Shown: positions 1-7,496 of the stretch, piece by piece
Numbering within the stretch: position 1 is the stretch's first letter
Layout of the letters: each line of letters opens with the position of its first letter
From: a virus
Reading direction: 5' to 3' (one strand)
IMG/VR virus record: IMGVR_UViG_3300021479_000032
Coordinates: 1 to 44,537 of that record
DNA length: 44,537 nucleotides
Position numbers and translations under genes: made by a program
Notes under the pieces: model-generated
Seen by the model: only the letters and a program-made list of their open reading frames with translations
Databases searched by the model: none
What the model was told of the DNA's origin: nothing

Positions 1-492
1 CTGTTATCCGATAAGGGCTTCGGCACATTGATAGATTTGGTTTGTGAAATGGATATATCCGAAACCTATGCAAGCGGCGCAAATAAAGGGCAACCAAAAG
101 AAAGCAAGCGGCGCAAACGCATCCGGGCAATTATTAATTTCAAATCAGGGCGGCATGCTTTTTATCGTTCAAATGGTATTCAGATCGAATGCGAAAAACA
201 ACTTTGGGAAGAAAACTTTCCCGACTTGCCATTAGATGCTGCCTTTAACTGGTCGCCGAAAGAATGGGGTATTAATCCAGGATACAACCTGAAAGACTGG
301 GTTGGCGAAATTACACAACAGGAAATTGATGCTGTGTTATCGCTGGCTGAAATTCGTTTTGGCATGAAAGCAATTAATAAACAATATGTCGATATTTACG
401 GTACGCAATGGCGTGACCGGGATTTAACATGTGTGCATATACAGGGGGTTGAGGAATATTGTTTGAAGAACTTCAGTAACGTTCCAGTTTGA
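1..492 (+). CDS. Hypothetical early protein, 5' end cut by window edge
   Basis: The frame is open from the first base, so the gene is truncated at its start. The first in-window ATG is at 49 and a TTG lies at 28. If the window end is joined to its beginning, an ATG at 44529, directly after an in-frame TAA, gives the start MEQLLSDKGF and a complete 166-residue protein. That is the start I favour. The visible part has a basic stretch (KESKRRKR, soon after residue 25) and a Trp/Asp-rich C-terminal half. I recognise no family. It ends 38 bases before the Pol X-like gene and probably heads the same rightward early operon. Cytoplasmic, function unknown. Confidence 0.75.
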   Translation: MLSDKGFGTLIDLVCEMDISETYASGANKGQPKESKRRKRIRAIINFKSGRHAFYRSNGIQIECEKQLWEENFPDLPLDAAFNWSPKEWGINPGYNLKDWVGEITQQEIDAVLSLAEIRFGMKAINKQYVDIYGTQWRDRDLTCVHIQGVEEYCLKNFSNVPV

Positions 493-530
493 TTTAACCC
501 CCTTTGCTAAATTTTAAAAAAGGAAATAAA

Positions 531-1124
531 ATGAACCTATTACAAGCATCCGAAATAGCACAAGGCATTGTCAGCAAACTTTCGCCATTTTGCGAAAAGA
601 TAAACATAGCCGGATCAATTCGTCGCAAAAAGCCGGATGTAAGGGACATTGAAATAGTTTGCTTGCCGAAAACTCAAATTGTTAATAGTTCTGACTTATT
701 TGGAACGGCCCTGCAAAACAGTCAAATTGATGTTGACTTTATATTAAACGTTGGTATGCTTGGCAAAATTGAAAAGGGTTCGGCAAGTGGACGTTATTGC
801 AAAATTACTTTACCCCATGAAATCGCACTCGACTTATTCATTCCAGATGCGCCGGATTATTACAGGCAATTTGCCATACGAACCGGCTCGGCTGATTATT
901 CGTTTAAAGTAATTGCTCGGGGATGGCGTAAAATAGGTTGGGTTGGTTCTGATTTAGGGTTAAGACTTGAAAAGGATTGCGTTGAAACGAAAACTCCTGA
1001 CGGCAAATCGAAATGGACTTGTGTTCGTGATAAGAACAATAGGCCCCCTATTTGGCAAAGCGAACAGGAATTTTTTGAATGGATTAAAGTTCCTTTTATT
1101 TCACCTGAATTGAGAAATTTATGA
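531..1124 (+). CDS. Pol X / Pol beta-like nucleotidyltransferase
   Basis: A 197-residue protein with a nucleotidyltransferase signature: a GS motif followed by RRKKP and DIEIV (residues about 29-45), then a further Asp region (DVDFIL) and LDLFIP. In the family these acidic residues bind the catalytic metals that join a nucleotide to a DNA or RNA end. The order matches the palm of DNA polymerase beta/Pol X proteins, but the helix-hairpin-helix and lyase domains of full-length Pol X are missing. I chose ATG 531 because AAAAAGGAAA lies just upstream, whereas the longer frame starts with a TTG. The next gene overlaps by 4 bases (ATGA). It could serve in repair or end-processing of phage DNA. The fold call is fairly secure; the substrate is unknown. 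Confidence 0.72.
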   Translation: MNLLQASEIAQGIVSKLSPFCEKINIAGSIRRKKPDVRDIEIVCLPKTQIVNSSDLFGTALQNSQIDVDFILNVGMLGKIEKGSASGRYCKITLPHEIALDLFIPDAPDYYRQFAIRTGSADYSFKVIARGWRKIGWVGSDLGLRLEKDCVETKTPDGKSKWTCVRDKNNRPPIWQSEQEFFEWIKVPFISPELRNL

Positions 1125-1396
1125 AATTTATAACTGAGCAGCCCGAACGACAATCCCTTACCGATACCGAAAAGCTAATGTCAAACCGCCTGTCAACACA
1201 AGTAACATTTTTGCCGGGCAGCTATGATAAGCGTTTTTGTTCAGGATTGCCTTTAAATGGCAAATATACTGAACGGCAAATTGCCTATATTCATAAATGT
1301 TTTCATAAATACCGTAGACAGATTAAGGATTACGAAACCATAAAACAACGACTTGCTATGAATGAAAAGCTTATGCCTAATTTTAGAGGGGAATGA
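1121..1396 (+). CDS. Small hypothetical early protein
   Basis: A 91-residue protein translationally coupled at both ends: its ATG overlaps the upstream stop, and its stop overlaps the start of the MT-A70 gene. It carries a basic helical segment (KCFHKYRRQIKDYETIKQ, near residues 60-77) preceded by a TERQIAYIH stretch. Short phage proteins with a KYRRQI-type helix are common beside DNA metabolism genes, but I cannot name the family. No signal peptide or membrane segment is seen. Its place between a nucleotidyltransferase and a methyltransferase suggests a DNA-associated accessory role, which is inference only. Confidence 0.65.
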   Translation: MKFITEQPERQSLTDTEKLMSNRLSTQVTFLPGSYDKRFCSGLPLNGKYTERQIAYIHKCFHKYRRQIKDYETIKQRLAMNEKLMPNFRGE

Positions 1397-1962
1397 GCTA
1401 TAGTATTATTTACGCCGATCCGCCGTGGGCGTATAAAGTTTGGAGTAAAAAGGGAAACGGAAGATCCGCCGAGTCTCATTATTTAACGATGAAAGATGTG
1501 TCTATTATTGATATTTCCAAAATAGCAAATAAGAATTGCGTATTATTTATGTGGGCAACATTCCCATGTTTACAGGAGGCTATTGAATTAGGTAAGAAGT
1601 GGGGTTTTACCTATAAAACAGTTGCCTTTACCTGGGTGAAGAAAAATAAAAAAAATAAGGCTAATTTCTTTGGAATGGGGTATTACACTCGTGCAAATGC
1701 AGAAATATGCCTGTTATTTACAAAAGGCAAGCCATTAAAAAGAATGTCAAAATCGGTTGCTCAAATTATCGAACACCCCGTTTGTGCGCATTCAGCAAAG
1801 CCAGGTATCGCACGTAAAAGAATTGTTGAATTATTTGGAGATATACCACGCATAGAACTATTTGCACGTACTCGTAATGACTTATTTGGAAATTACGAAT
1901 ATGACGGTTGGGATATTTTTGGCAATGAAGCCGCGGGTAATAATGTAATTATTTTGCAATGA
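1393..1962 (+). CDS. MT-A70 family adenine-N6 DNA methyltransferase
   Basis: A 189-residue protein. The catalytic DPPW motif is at residues 9-12 directly after a short first strand (IIYA), the arrangement of MT-A70 adenine methyltransferases, which move a methyl group from S-adenosylmethionine to N6 of adenine. Further family features are LFMWAT (residues about 50-57), FTWVK, the NAEICLLFTKG strand and a C-terminal PRIELFAR segment with the WD(I/V)FGNE ending. Length is normal for phage members. The start ATG overlaps the previous stop and the stop overlaps the next ATG. No cognate restriction enzyme is nearby, so it is probably an orphan enzyme that protects phage DNA from host restriction. 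Target sequence unknown. Confidence 0.9.
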   Translation: MSYSIIYADPPWAYKVWSKKGNGRSAESHYLTMKDVSIIDISKIANKNCVLFMWATFPCLQEAIELGKKWGFTYKTVAFTWVKKNKKNKANFFGMGYYTRANAEICLLFTKGKPLKRMSKSVAQIIEHPVCAHSAKPGIARKRIVELFGDIPRIELFARTRNDLFGNYEYDGWDIFGNEAAGNNVIILQ

Positions 1963-2168
1963 CAGATAATTACCCCTACACCACATCCGGCCTCGAACTG
2001 CTGAAATACGCCGAATCGCTAAGCGAAGAATACAAAGAGGTTGCTTGCAAGGAGAGCGGCATTCATTACCAGCCAAAGATTTATACCTGTACGAAAAAGG
2101 ACTGTTATTTTTGCGGGTATAGAAAGCCGGTGGAAAGGGAAACGCCATTGACGCTCACTGGATATTAA
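1959..2168 (+). CDS. Small Cys-containing protein between the two methyltransferases
   Basis: A 69-residue protein with a Cys cluster C-x4-C-x2-C (CTKKDCYFC) near residues 49-57 and one more Cys at about 30, so a single small zinc site is possible. It begins in an ATGA overlap with the MT-A70 gene. Its last 22 bases overlap the inferred start of the cytosine methyltransferase in a different frame. I recognise no family. A -1 frameshift near its end would fuse it to the methyltransferase, but I see no convincing slippery heptamer. A separate small protein is the simpler reading. Confidence 0.6.
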   Translation: MTDNYPYTTSGLELLKYAESLSEEYKEVACKESGIHYQPKIYTCTKKDCYFCGYRKPVERETPLTLTGY

Positions 2169-3211
2169 AAGATAGTATATTCACTAAAGATAAAGGTACT
2201 ATTTTTAGCTGCTTTGCTTGTGGAGGTGGCTCTACGATGGGTTATAAGCTTGCTGGATTTGACGTTATTGGATGCAATGAGATCGACCCCAAAATGATGA
2301 AATGTTATATCGAAAATCACCATCCGAAATACTCGTTTTTAGAAGATATAAGAACTTTTAAGGCACGTAAAGATTTGCCGGAAGAATTATACCACCTGGA
2401 TATATTGGATGGATCTCCGCCATGCAGTTCGTTTTCAATAGCCGGTAATCGTGAAAAAGACTGGGGGAAAGAAAAGGTTTTTTCAGAAGGGCAAAAACTA
2501 CAGGTTTTAGATACTTTGTTTTTTGACTTTATAGATTTGGCGAAAGAACTACAGCCCAAAATTGTAATTGCCGAAAACGTACAAGGGTTATTGCAAGGAA
2601 ATGCCTTTGCCTATGTTCATAAAATTTACAGGCAATTTGAAGATGCAGGATATATTGTACAACACTTTTTATTGGATGCTTCAAAAATGGGTGTACCACA
2701 AAGGCGTAAACGCGTGTTCTTTATTTGCTTGCGGAAGGATTTATTGCCTAAATTGGCAACCTTTGATTTGTTTGGAAAAATACCTAAGTTGGATTTGATG
2801 TTTAGGGAAAAAATGATCCCAACATCTGAATTTAACGATTATTTAGGTATGCCAATTACAGAACATGCTTTAAAAGCATGGAATAGCAGAAAGCCGCATC
2901 ATACAAAAATTAGTCAATCCAAAAAAGATGCAGGAATGAAACAAAACGATTTTAACTGTAAATTCATTAAGTCAAAACAACCACATTCAACATTACTAGC
3001 AAATAGGTATCATTCTCATATTCATTATGATAAACCTATTTATATCAGTAGAAATGAATTTCTACTTGGTTCATCATTTCCCTTAGATTATAAAATGGTG
3101 AATTTGCCATTTTATTATGTTCCCGGCATGTCAGTACCCCCTGTCATGATTGCCCAAATAGCAACACGTATTTACGATCAATGGTTATGCTTGTTAAAAG
3201 ATGAAAAATAG
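2147..3211 (+). CDS. DNA cytosine-C5 methyltransferase, probable non-canonical start
   Basis: This enzyme would methylate C5 of cytosine in phage DNA. Motifs in order: SAM-binding motif I FSCFACGGGSTMG, the catalytic PPC in SPPCSSFS (Cys about 93), ENV (about 143-145), QRR in GVPQRRKR (about 185-187), a target-recognition region, motif IX (ISRNEFLLGSSFP) and motif X (GMSVPP in place of GNSVPP). The first in-frame ATG (2237) falls inside motif I, so translation must begin upstream. Between the in-frame TAG at 2120 and 2237 there is no ATG, GTG or TTG. I placed the start at ATT 2147, which follows GGAAAGGG and gives MDAHWILKD. A sequencing error or a frameshift from the preceding small gene are alternatives. 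Family assignment is firm; the start is not. Confidence 0.87.
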   Translation: MDAHWILKDSIFTKDKGTIFSCFACGGGSTMGYKLAGFDVIGCNEIDPKMMKCYIENHHPKYSFLEDIRTFKARKDLPEELYHLDILDGSPPCSSFSIAGNREKDWGKEKVFSEGQKLQVLDTLFFDFIDLAKELQPKIVIAENVQGLLQGNAFAYVHKIYRQFEDAGYIVQHFLLDASKMGVPQRRKRVFFICLRKDLLPKLATFDLFGKIPKLDLMFREKMIPTSEFNDYLGMPITEHALKAWNSRKPHHTKISQSKKDAGMKQNDFNCKFIKSKQPHSTLLANRYHSHIHYDKPIYISRNEFLLGSSFPLDYKMVNLPFYYVPGMSVPPVMIAQIATRIYDQWLCLLKDEK

Positions 3212-3299
3212 TTATGAACAGATGAGGGAAATTCGGTAAGTTTTATTATATTTAAAACCCGGTTCAGCGCACGCTTGCCAGCTCATTTTGAAGTGACTT

Positions 3300-3328
3300 T
3301 TTGTATTGGATAAAAAAAGTTACTTTTG
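3300..3328 (+). promoter_or_regulatory. Bacteroidota-type promoter upstream of replication operon
   Basis: A TTTG at 3300-3303 is followed after 17 bases by TACTTTTG at 3321-3328, which matches the TTTG / TAnnTTTG pattern of Bacteroidota housekeeping promoters. It lies in the 252-base gap after the C5 methyltransferase. Transcription would begin near 3334, only about 20 bases before a strong hairpin. Confidence 0.55.
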
Positions 3329-3354
3329 TGTTAGTTAAAAAGATTTTAACAAAT

Positions 3355-3404
3355 CCCGGCAGGTTTAAGGTTGCTCCAATCAACCACCTGTACCGGGCTT
3401 TTTT
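3355..3404 (+). terminator. Hairpin plus T-run in the leader of the primase operon
   Basis: CCCGGCAGGT (3355-3364) pairs with ACCTG-TA-CCGGG (3386-3397) and is followed by a T run to 3404. An inner GGTTG/CAACC pair extends the stem. The shape is that of a rho-independent terminator. It could end the methyltransferase operon, or act as an attenuator on transcripts from the promoter at 3300-3328, since the primase ATG is only 60 bases further on. Confidence 0.6.
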
Positions 3405-3463
3405 ATGCGAACTCGGCGGAATCAAACCGCTGTCGGCGGCAATTAAAACCCTACTATTCATAT

Positions 3464-4435
3464 ATGTCCCTATCCGATCTTAAATTCGTAAAACAGCAAG
3501 CCAATATAGTTGAGGTTATCGGCCATTTTGTTCCAATAAAAAAGAAGGGAGTTGAATATGTCGGCATGTCGCCATTTTCAAATGAACGCACACCTTCTTT
3601 TTATGTCAATCCAGTTAAGAACATATTTAAATGCTTTTCAAGCGGAGAAAGTGGGGATGTTATAGATTTTGTTGTGAAACATAAGAGTATATCACAGCGA
3701 GAGGCTATACAATGGATACGGGATTTTTACAACATGCCGCCGAAAGATAATGAATGGCGATTTATCCCGCCGCCGCCGCGTCCTATCTCGTATATTCCCT
3801 ATAGCACCTTTTCAAAAACAATAGATACCGGGCATAAAAATTATTTCCGCGATTGGTTGGGTCGCGTCCTTGACCCGGTTGCGGCCTGGGGTTTATTGCA
3901 AGCATACAAGGTTGGAACATCTAAGCATTGGCCCGGTGCCTGTATATTTTGGCAGGTTGATTTACAAGGCCGGATAAGATCGGGTAAGATTATGGTTTAT
4001 AATCCCGAAACGGGCAAGCGCATCCGCTCTCCCGAACCGTTAATTACATGGGTGCATAAGGCAGCTAAATTGCAAAATTTTAATCTTTCAATTTGCCTTT
4101 TTGGTGAACACCTGCTAAATACGTCCCCGCCAGCTAAAACGGTTTGTATTGTAGAGTCTGAAAAATCAGCAATCCTTGCAGCTGCTATTTATCCAAAATT
4201 TATTTGGCTTGCTTCGGGATCATTAACTAATTTATCTTTTGAGCGGTGTAAATGTCTTTCCGGACGAAATATTAGGCTTTATCCTGACGTTGGCGGTGAA
4301 ATTCAATGGGAAGAAAAAAGAAAGCAGTTAGCCGAACTCATACCTAATGCTTCTTGGGAGTTGCACCCATTAACCGGCAACACATTCCCAAAGGGATATG
4401 ATTTATGTGATTACATTTTAGATAATTGTTTATGA
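3464..4435 (+). CDS. DnaG-like primase with degenerate zinc domain and DUF6371/Toprim-like body
   Basis: A 323-residue protein. Residues 1-85 follow a CHC2 zinc-binding primase domain (VEYVGMSPFSNERTPSF, then NIFKCFSSGESGDVIDF), but three of the four usual zinc ligands are replaced (CPFH becomes SPFS, CFGCG becomes CFSSG). The C-terminal half matches the Bacteroidota DUF6371 type: GKIMVYNPETGKR, TWVHKAAKLQ, LFGEHLL, then a Toprim-like VESEKSA and LYPDVG with the expected acidic residues. I chose ATG 3464 because the longer frame runs back through the leader hairpin. The stop overlaps the helicase ATG by 4 bases. It probably makes primers for phage replication with the two helicases downstream. 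Confidence 0.8.
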   Translation: MSLSDLKFVKQQANIVEVIGHFVPIKKKGVEYVGMSPFSNERTPSFYVNPVKNIFKCFSSGESGDVIDFVVKHKSISQREAIQWIRDFYNMPPKDNEWRFIPPPPRPISYIPYSTFSKTIDTGHKNYFRDWLGRVLDPVAAWGLLQAYKVGTSKHWPGACIFWQVDLQGRIRSGKIMVYNPETGKRIRSPEPLITWVHKAAKLQNFNLSICLFGEHLLNTSPPAKTVCIVESEKSAILAAAIYPKFIWLASGSLTNLSFERCKCLSGRNIRLYPDVGGEIQWEEKRKQLAELIPNASWELHPLTGNTFPKGYDLCDYILDNCL

Positions 4436-5874
4436 CGGCACAAACACTGGGAATAACACCATATCCCGATCAAATTGAATTTACGAATAAGATAATATCT
4501 AAATTAGCGGACGGTTATATGAGGGTTTGCGCACAGTTGGCCACTGGAGGCGGCAAGACGGTAGTTTTTTCTTATCTAATTTCCCGTTACATCGCAAAGT
4601 CACCCTCCGCAAAAATATGCATACTTGTTCATCGCACCGAATTGGAGGCACAAACAAAGCGTATATTGCGTGAATTTGGGTTAAATGGCGTTCGCGTTGA
4701 AATGGTCGAAACTTTTAATAATCAATTAAAAAAACATGCCGAATCAATGAGGTATGATATGTTGATAGTAGACGAATGCCATATAGCTAATCACTTTAAA
4801 GTTATAACTCATTTTAAGGAATTACAACCCGAATGCCTGGTGCTGGGGTTTTCGGCCACGCCAATTGCCGCATCAAAGAAAACGCCGCTTAAATCGTTTT
4901 TTCAAACCATTGTAGTTGGAACTGAAATTAACAAGTTAATTTCTATGAAGCGGCTTTGCCCCGCTATACACTATTCGCCAACTACCGAACCTATCGGTAA
5001 AATCGGCATGTCTGGCGGCGATTATAATCTCGCTGCTATGGGGATTGAGTTTTCAAAGCCAAGATTGGTTGAGGCTATTGTCGATGCCTATAGCAAATAT
5101 GCGGCTGGTAAAAAATGCCTGATATTTAATACAACTATTGAGCATTCAAATTTGGTTAATGAGGCATTTAGAAACGCCGGGTATACGAATACACGCAGCA
5201 TTGACAGTAAATCGGTTACCGATGAAATACGCTCAGAAACATTTCGCTGGCTCCGTACTACGCCTGGTGCTATTCTATCTAACGTTGGAATAGCCACAAC
5301 AGGCTTTGACGACCCGTCAATTGAAGCGATTATTTTTAATCGTAAAACGAAGTCATTGCCGCTTTGGCTACAATGTTGTGGCCGGGGTGCGCGGGTAAGT
5401 CCTGATCCTAATATTGATAAGCCTTACTTTCTCATTATTGATTTAGGTGATAATATTGCCGGTGAGGGTTTTGGCCATTGGAATGAGCGTCACGATTGGG
5501 AACAATATTTCTTTCATCCAGATACAGCCCGCGAAGGGGTTGCGCCAATGAAAAAATGTCCTGAATGTGATGCGCGGATATATATGAGCTCAACTGAATG
5601 CCGTTGGTGCGGCCATTTAATGCCGCGAAAGACTGTTTATACTGATATGGTATTATCACTCTCTATTTTGCCCGAAAAAGGTATTAAGCGCAATAGCCAC
5701 GATGCGCTAATGAAGGCTATTGAATTTGCCGCTGAACAGGTTCGAAAACAACGGGTGACGTATAATGAAAAGCGGGAATTAATGTTTTATGCTTTTCAGG
5801 AACTTTATAAGCGTAGTAGTTTTGAGCCACGCGATCATATTATTTCTCACTTGGTGTCTGTTTATGGAAAATAA
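4432..5874 (+). CDS. SF2 DEAD/DEAH-box helicase
   Basis: A 480-residue superfamily 2 helicase. Walker A is ATGGGKT (37-43), motif II is DECH (114-117), motif III is SATP (141-144), and the second RecA domain has motif V (NVGIATTGFD) and motif VI (QCCGRGAR). A Q motif-like PYPDQ is near residue 10. After the core there is a Cys pair unit, CPEC followed by CRWCG, likely a small zinc knuckle for nucleic-acid contact. Restriction-enzyme R-subunit/UvrB-like helicases have this arrangement, but no nuclease domain is present. ATG 4432 overlaps the primase stop. It probably unwinds DNA at the fork or origin. Confidence 0.9.
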   Translation: MTAQTLGITPYPDQIEFTNKIISKLADGYMRVCAQLATGGGKTVVFSYLISRYIAKSPSAKICILVHRTELEAQTKRILREFGLNGVRVEMVETFNNQLKKHAESMRYDMLIVDECHIANHFKVITHFKELQPECLVLGFSATPIAASKKTPLKSFFQTIVVGTEINKLISMKRLCPAIHYSPTTEPIGKIGMSGGDYNLAAMGIEFSKPRLVEAIVDAYSKYAAGKKCLIFNTTIEHSNLVNEAFRNAGYTNTRSIDSKSVTDEIRSETFRWLRTTPGAILSNVGIATTGFDDPSIEAIIFNRKTKSLPLWLQCCGRGARVSPDPNIDKPYFLIIDLGDNIAGEGFGHWNERHDWEQYFFHPDTAREGVAPMKKCPECDARIYMSSTECRWCGHLMPRKTVYTDMVLSLSILPEKGIKRNSHDALMKAIEFAAEQVRKQRVTYNEKRELMFYAFQELYKRSSFEPRDHIISHLVSVYGK

Positions 5875-5933
5875 TTTTGTATATTTAAATGCAAAAAACA
5901 TATCAAATCTATGCCGTAGGACGCGTATATTTG
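5872..5933 (+). promoter_or_regulatory. Tandem TAnnTTTG promoter elements before the initiator gene
   Basis: Two exact matches to the Bacteroidota -7 element lie here: TAATTTTG (5872-5879, overlapping the helicase stop) and TATATTTG (5926-5933). Upstream TTTG boxes are not clear. Either would drive the SF3 helicase gene through the hairpin at 5959-5990. Confidence 0.45.
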
Positions 5934-5958
5934 ATGTGTTTAGGTTTATAATTAAATT

Positions 5959-5996
5959 GCCCGGTCGCCCGTCCTACTTTAGCGCCGGGCTTTTTT
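5959..5996 (+). terminator. CCCGG-type hairpin with T-run in the leader of the initiator gene
   Basis: GCCCGG (5959-5964) pairs with CCGGGC (5985-5990), with an added CGC/GCG, followed by six T residues (5991-5996). It sits 40 bases before the ATG of the SF3 helicase gene. CGTCCTAC in its loop (5970-5977) is fully complementary to GTAGGACG at 5916-5923 upstream, which permits a competing structure. It could be a plain terminator for the primase-helicase transcript or an attenuator. Confidence 0.6.
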
Positions 5997-6035
5997 ACCT
6001 CTAATAATTATGTGTGAACCTAATGTTATTGTTTT

Positions 6036-7496
6036 ATGAGTCAAAAGTTAACAATTGCTCATATTGCGGCCGAGCGTCAGTTTAAACATACAACTTTATA
6101 CAAGTCAAAAGCTAATGGCGGATTTGAATGGGATTTACCCAATCTTCATTTCTTTTATACAGAACGGGGATATTTTATTTATCGAACATCTATTGACCGA
6201 TTCGTTCCGATAAGAGTAATTGATAATATAGTTAAGATAGCGGGTAAAAAGGAGTTGGTCGATGAAATTCTTAATTTCCTTTTAAATATTGATGAATGCC
6301 CCCCACATATACACCAATTTGCATTAAAAGAAATATCAAAAGCTACTTCCGATGATTTTCTTATCACATTGCCTGAAAAACAGGTAGAATTTAGAAAGGA
6401 TCGGAAAGACGCTATACAACTTTATTTTCAAAATTGTATAGTAAAAATAACAGCAGACAAAGTCACCGAGCACCCATATACCGATCTCAATGGCTTTATT
6501 TGGGAAAGTCAGATATTGCCAAGAGAGTATAAAGCCCAGCAAATAAATCCATCCGCTAATTTTTCAACATTTATTTCCAATATAGCAAATAATGATCAAT
6601 CCAGGGTTAATGCGCTTTGTGCTGCTTTTGGTTTTTATCTTCATAATTATAAAGATGCTGATTATTGCCCGGCCGTCATTTTAAACGATGAAATTATATC
6701 GGATAACCCGGAGGGGGGCACCGGTAAGAGTTTGTTTTTTGAAGCCATATCATATTTTATAAAAACTGAAATTTTTGACGGTGAACTTTTTTCTTTTGAG
6801 AAGGGATTTTTATATCAACGAATTAAGCCCGATACCAGATTGGTTTTTTTCGATGATACTAAAAAAGGATTTAAATTTGAAAAACTTAAGAGCTTTCTAA
6901 CTGGAGGAGTAACAACTGAAAAAAAGGGAAAAGATGAAATTTACATTCCATTTATAGATTCCCCAAAAGTTGGAATAGCGACGAATTACGCCATTAATAA
7001 TTCTGGTAACTCATTAGAACGTCGAAGCCTCGAGCTTGAAATAAGTCAATATTATAATAAAAAACGTAAACCTAAACACGAATTCGGGCATATGATGTTT
7101 ACTGGCTGGGACCAGGCAGGGAAAGAGTGGATACAATTTGATAATTATGCTATTCGCTGTTGTCAGTTATTTCTTTCGCATGGTCTTATTGAGCAGGTTT
7201 TAATAAACTTACCAGAAAAAAAATTACACTCACAAACAAACTCTCAATTTCTTGAATTCATGGAGGATTTTAAATTTGAATATGAAATTTCAAAAAAAGG
7301 GATGCTGGATCAGTTTTTAGCTTATTGCCCAAAATATAAAAACGCAGATTGGTTGACAGTTAATTTTTTCACTAAGTGGGTAACGATTTATTGTGACTTT
7401 CATAAAATATCACTTGACACTACCGGCCGTGACAAATCAGGAAGCATCAGGGTATATAAGTTTGATAACTTCCCCATTACTGTCCCGGTTTTCTGA
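6036..7496 (+). CDS. SF3-type replication initiator/helicase (primase-helicase family)
   Basis: A 486-residue protein. Residues 220-340 form a superfamily 3-like ATPase: Walker A PEGGTGKS (225-232), Walker B VFFDD (270-274), then the sensor region KVGIATNYAINN and an arginine pair (ERRS) typical of hexameric SF3 helicases. The N-terminal 210 residues are not recognisable and may bind the origin. The C-terminus has an alpha-helical, possibly winged-helix, segment. Homologous phage and plasmid proteins (DUF5906/D5-like) load at an origin and act as the replicative helicase. The next 290 bases carry an iteron array whose first copy overlaps the stop codon, which supports an initiator role. Own leader and promoters lie upstream. 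Confidence 0.82.
   Translation: MSQKLTIAHIAAERQFKHTTLYKSKANGGFEWDLPNLHFFYTERGYFIYRTSIDRFVPIRVIDNIVKIAGKKELVDEILNFLLNIDECPPHIHQFALKEISKATSDDFLITLPEKQVEFRKDRKDAIQLYFQNCIVKITADKVTEHPYTDLNGFIWESQILPREYKAQQINPSANFSTFISNIANNDQSRVNALCAAFGFYLHNYKDADYCPAVILNDEIISDNPEGGTGKSLFFEAISYFIKTEIFDGELFSFEKGFLYQRIKPDTRLVFFDDTKKGFKFEKLKSFLTGGVTTEKKGKDEIYIPFIDSPKVGIATNYAINNSGNSLERRSLELEISQYYNKKRKPKHEFGHMMFTGWDQAGKEWIQFDNYAIRCCQLFLSHGLIEQVLINLPEKKLHSQTNSQFLEFMEDFKFEYEISKKGMLDQFLAYCPKYKNADWLTVNFFTKWVTIYCDFHKISLDTTGRDKSGSIRVYKFDNFPITVPVF

Noticed and set aside
1959-3211. Programmed -1 frameshift fusing the small Cys gene to the C5 methyltransferase
   Set aside because: The frame relationship would fit, but no good slippery heptamer or downstream structure is visible; an ATT start or a base error is simpler.
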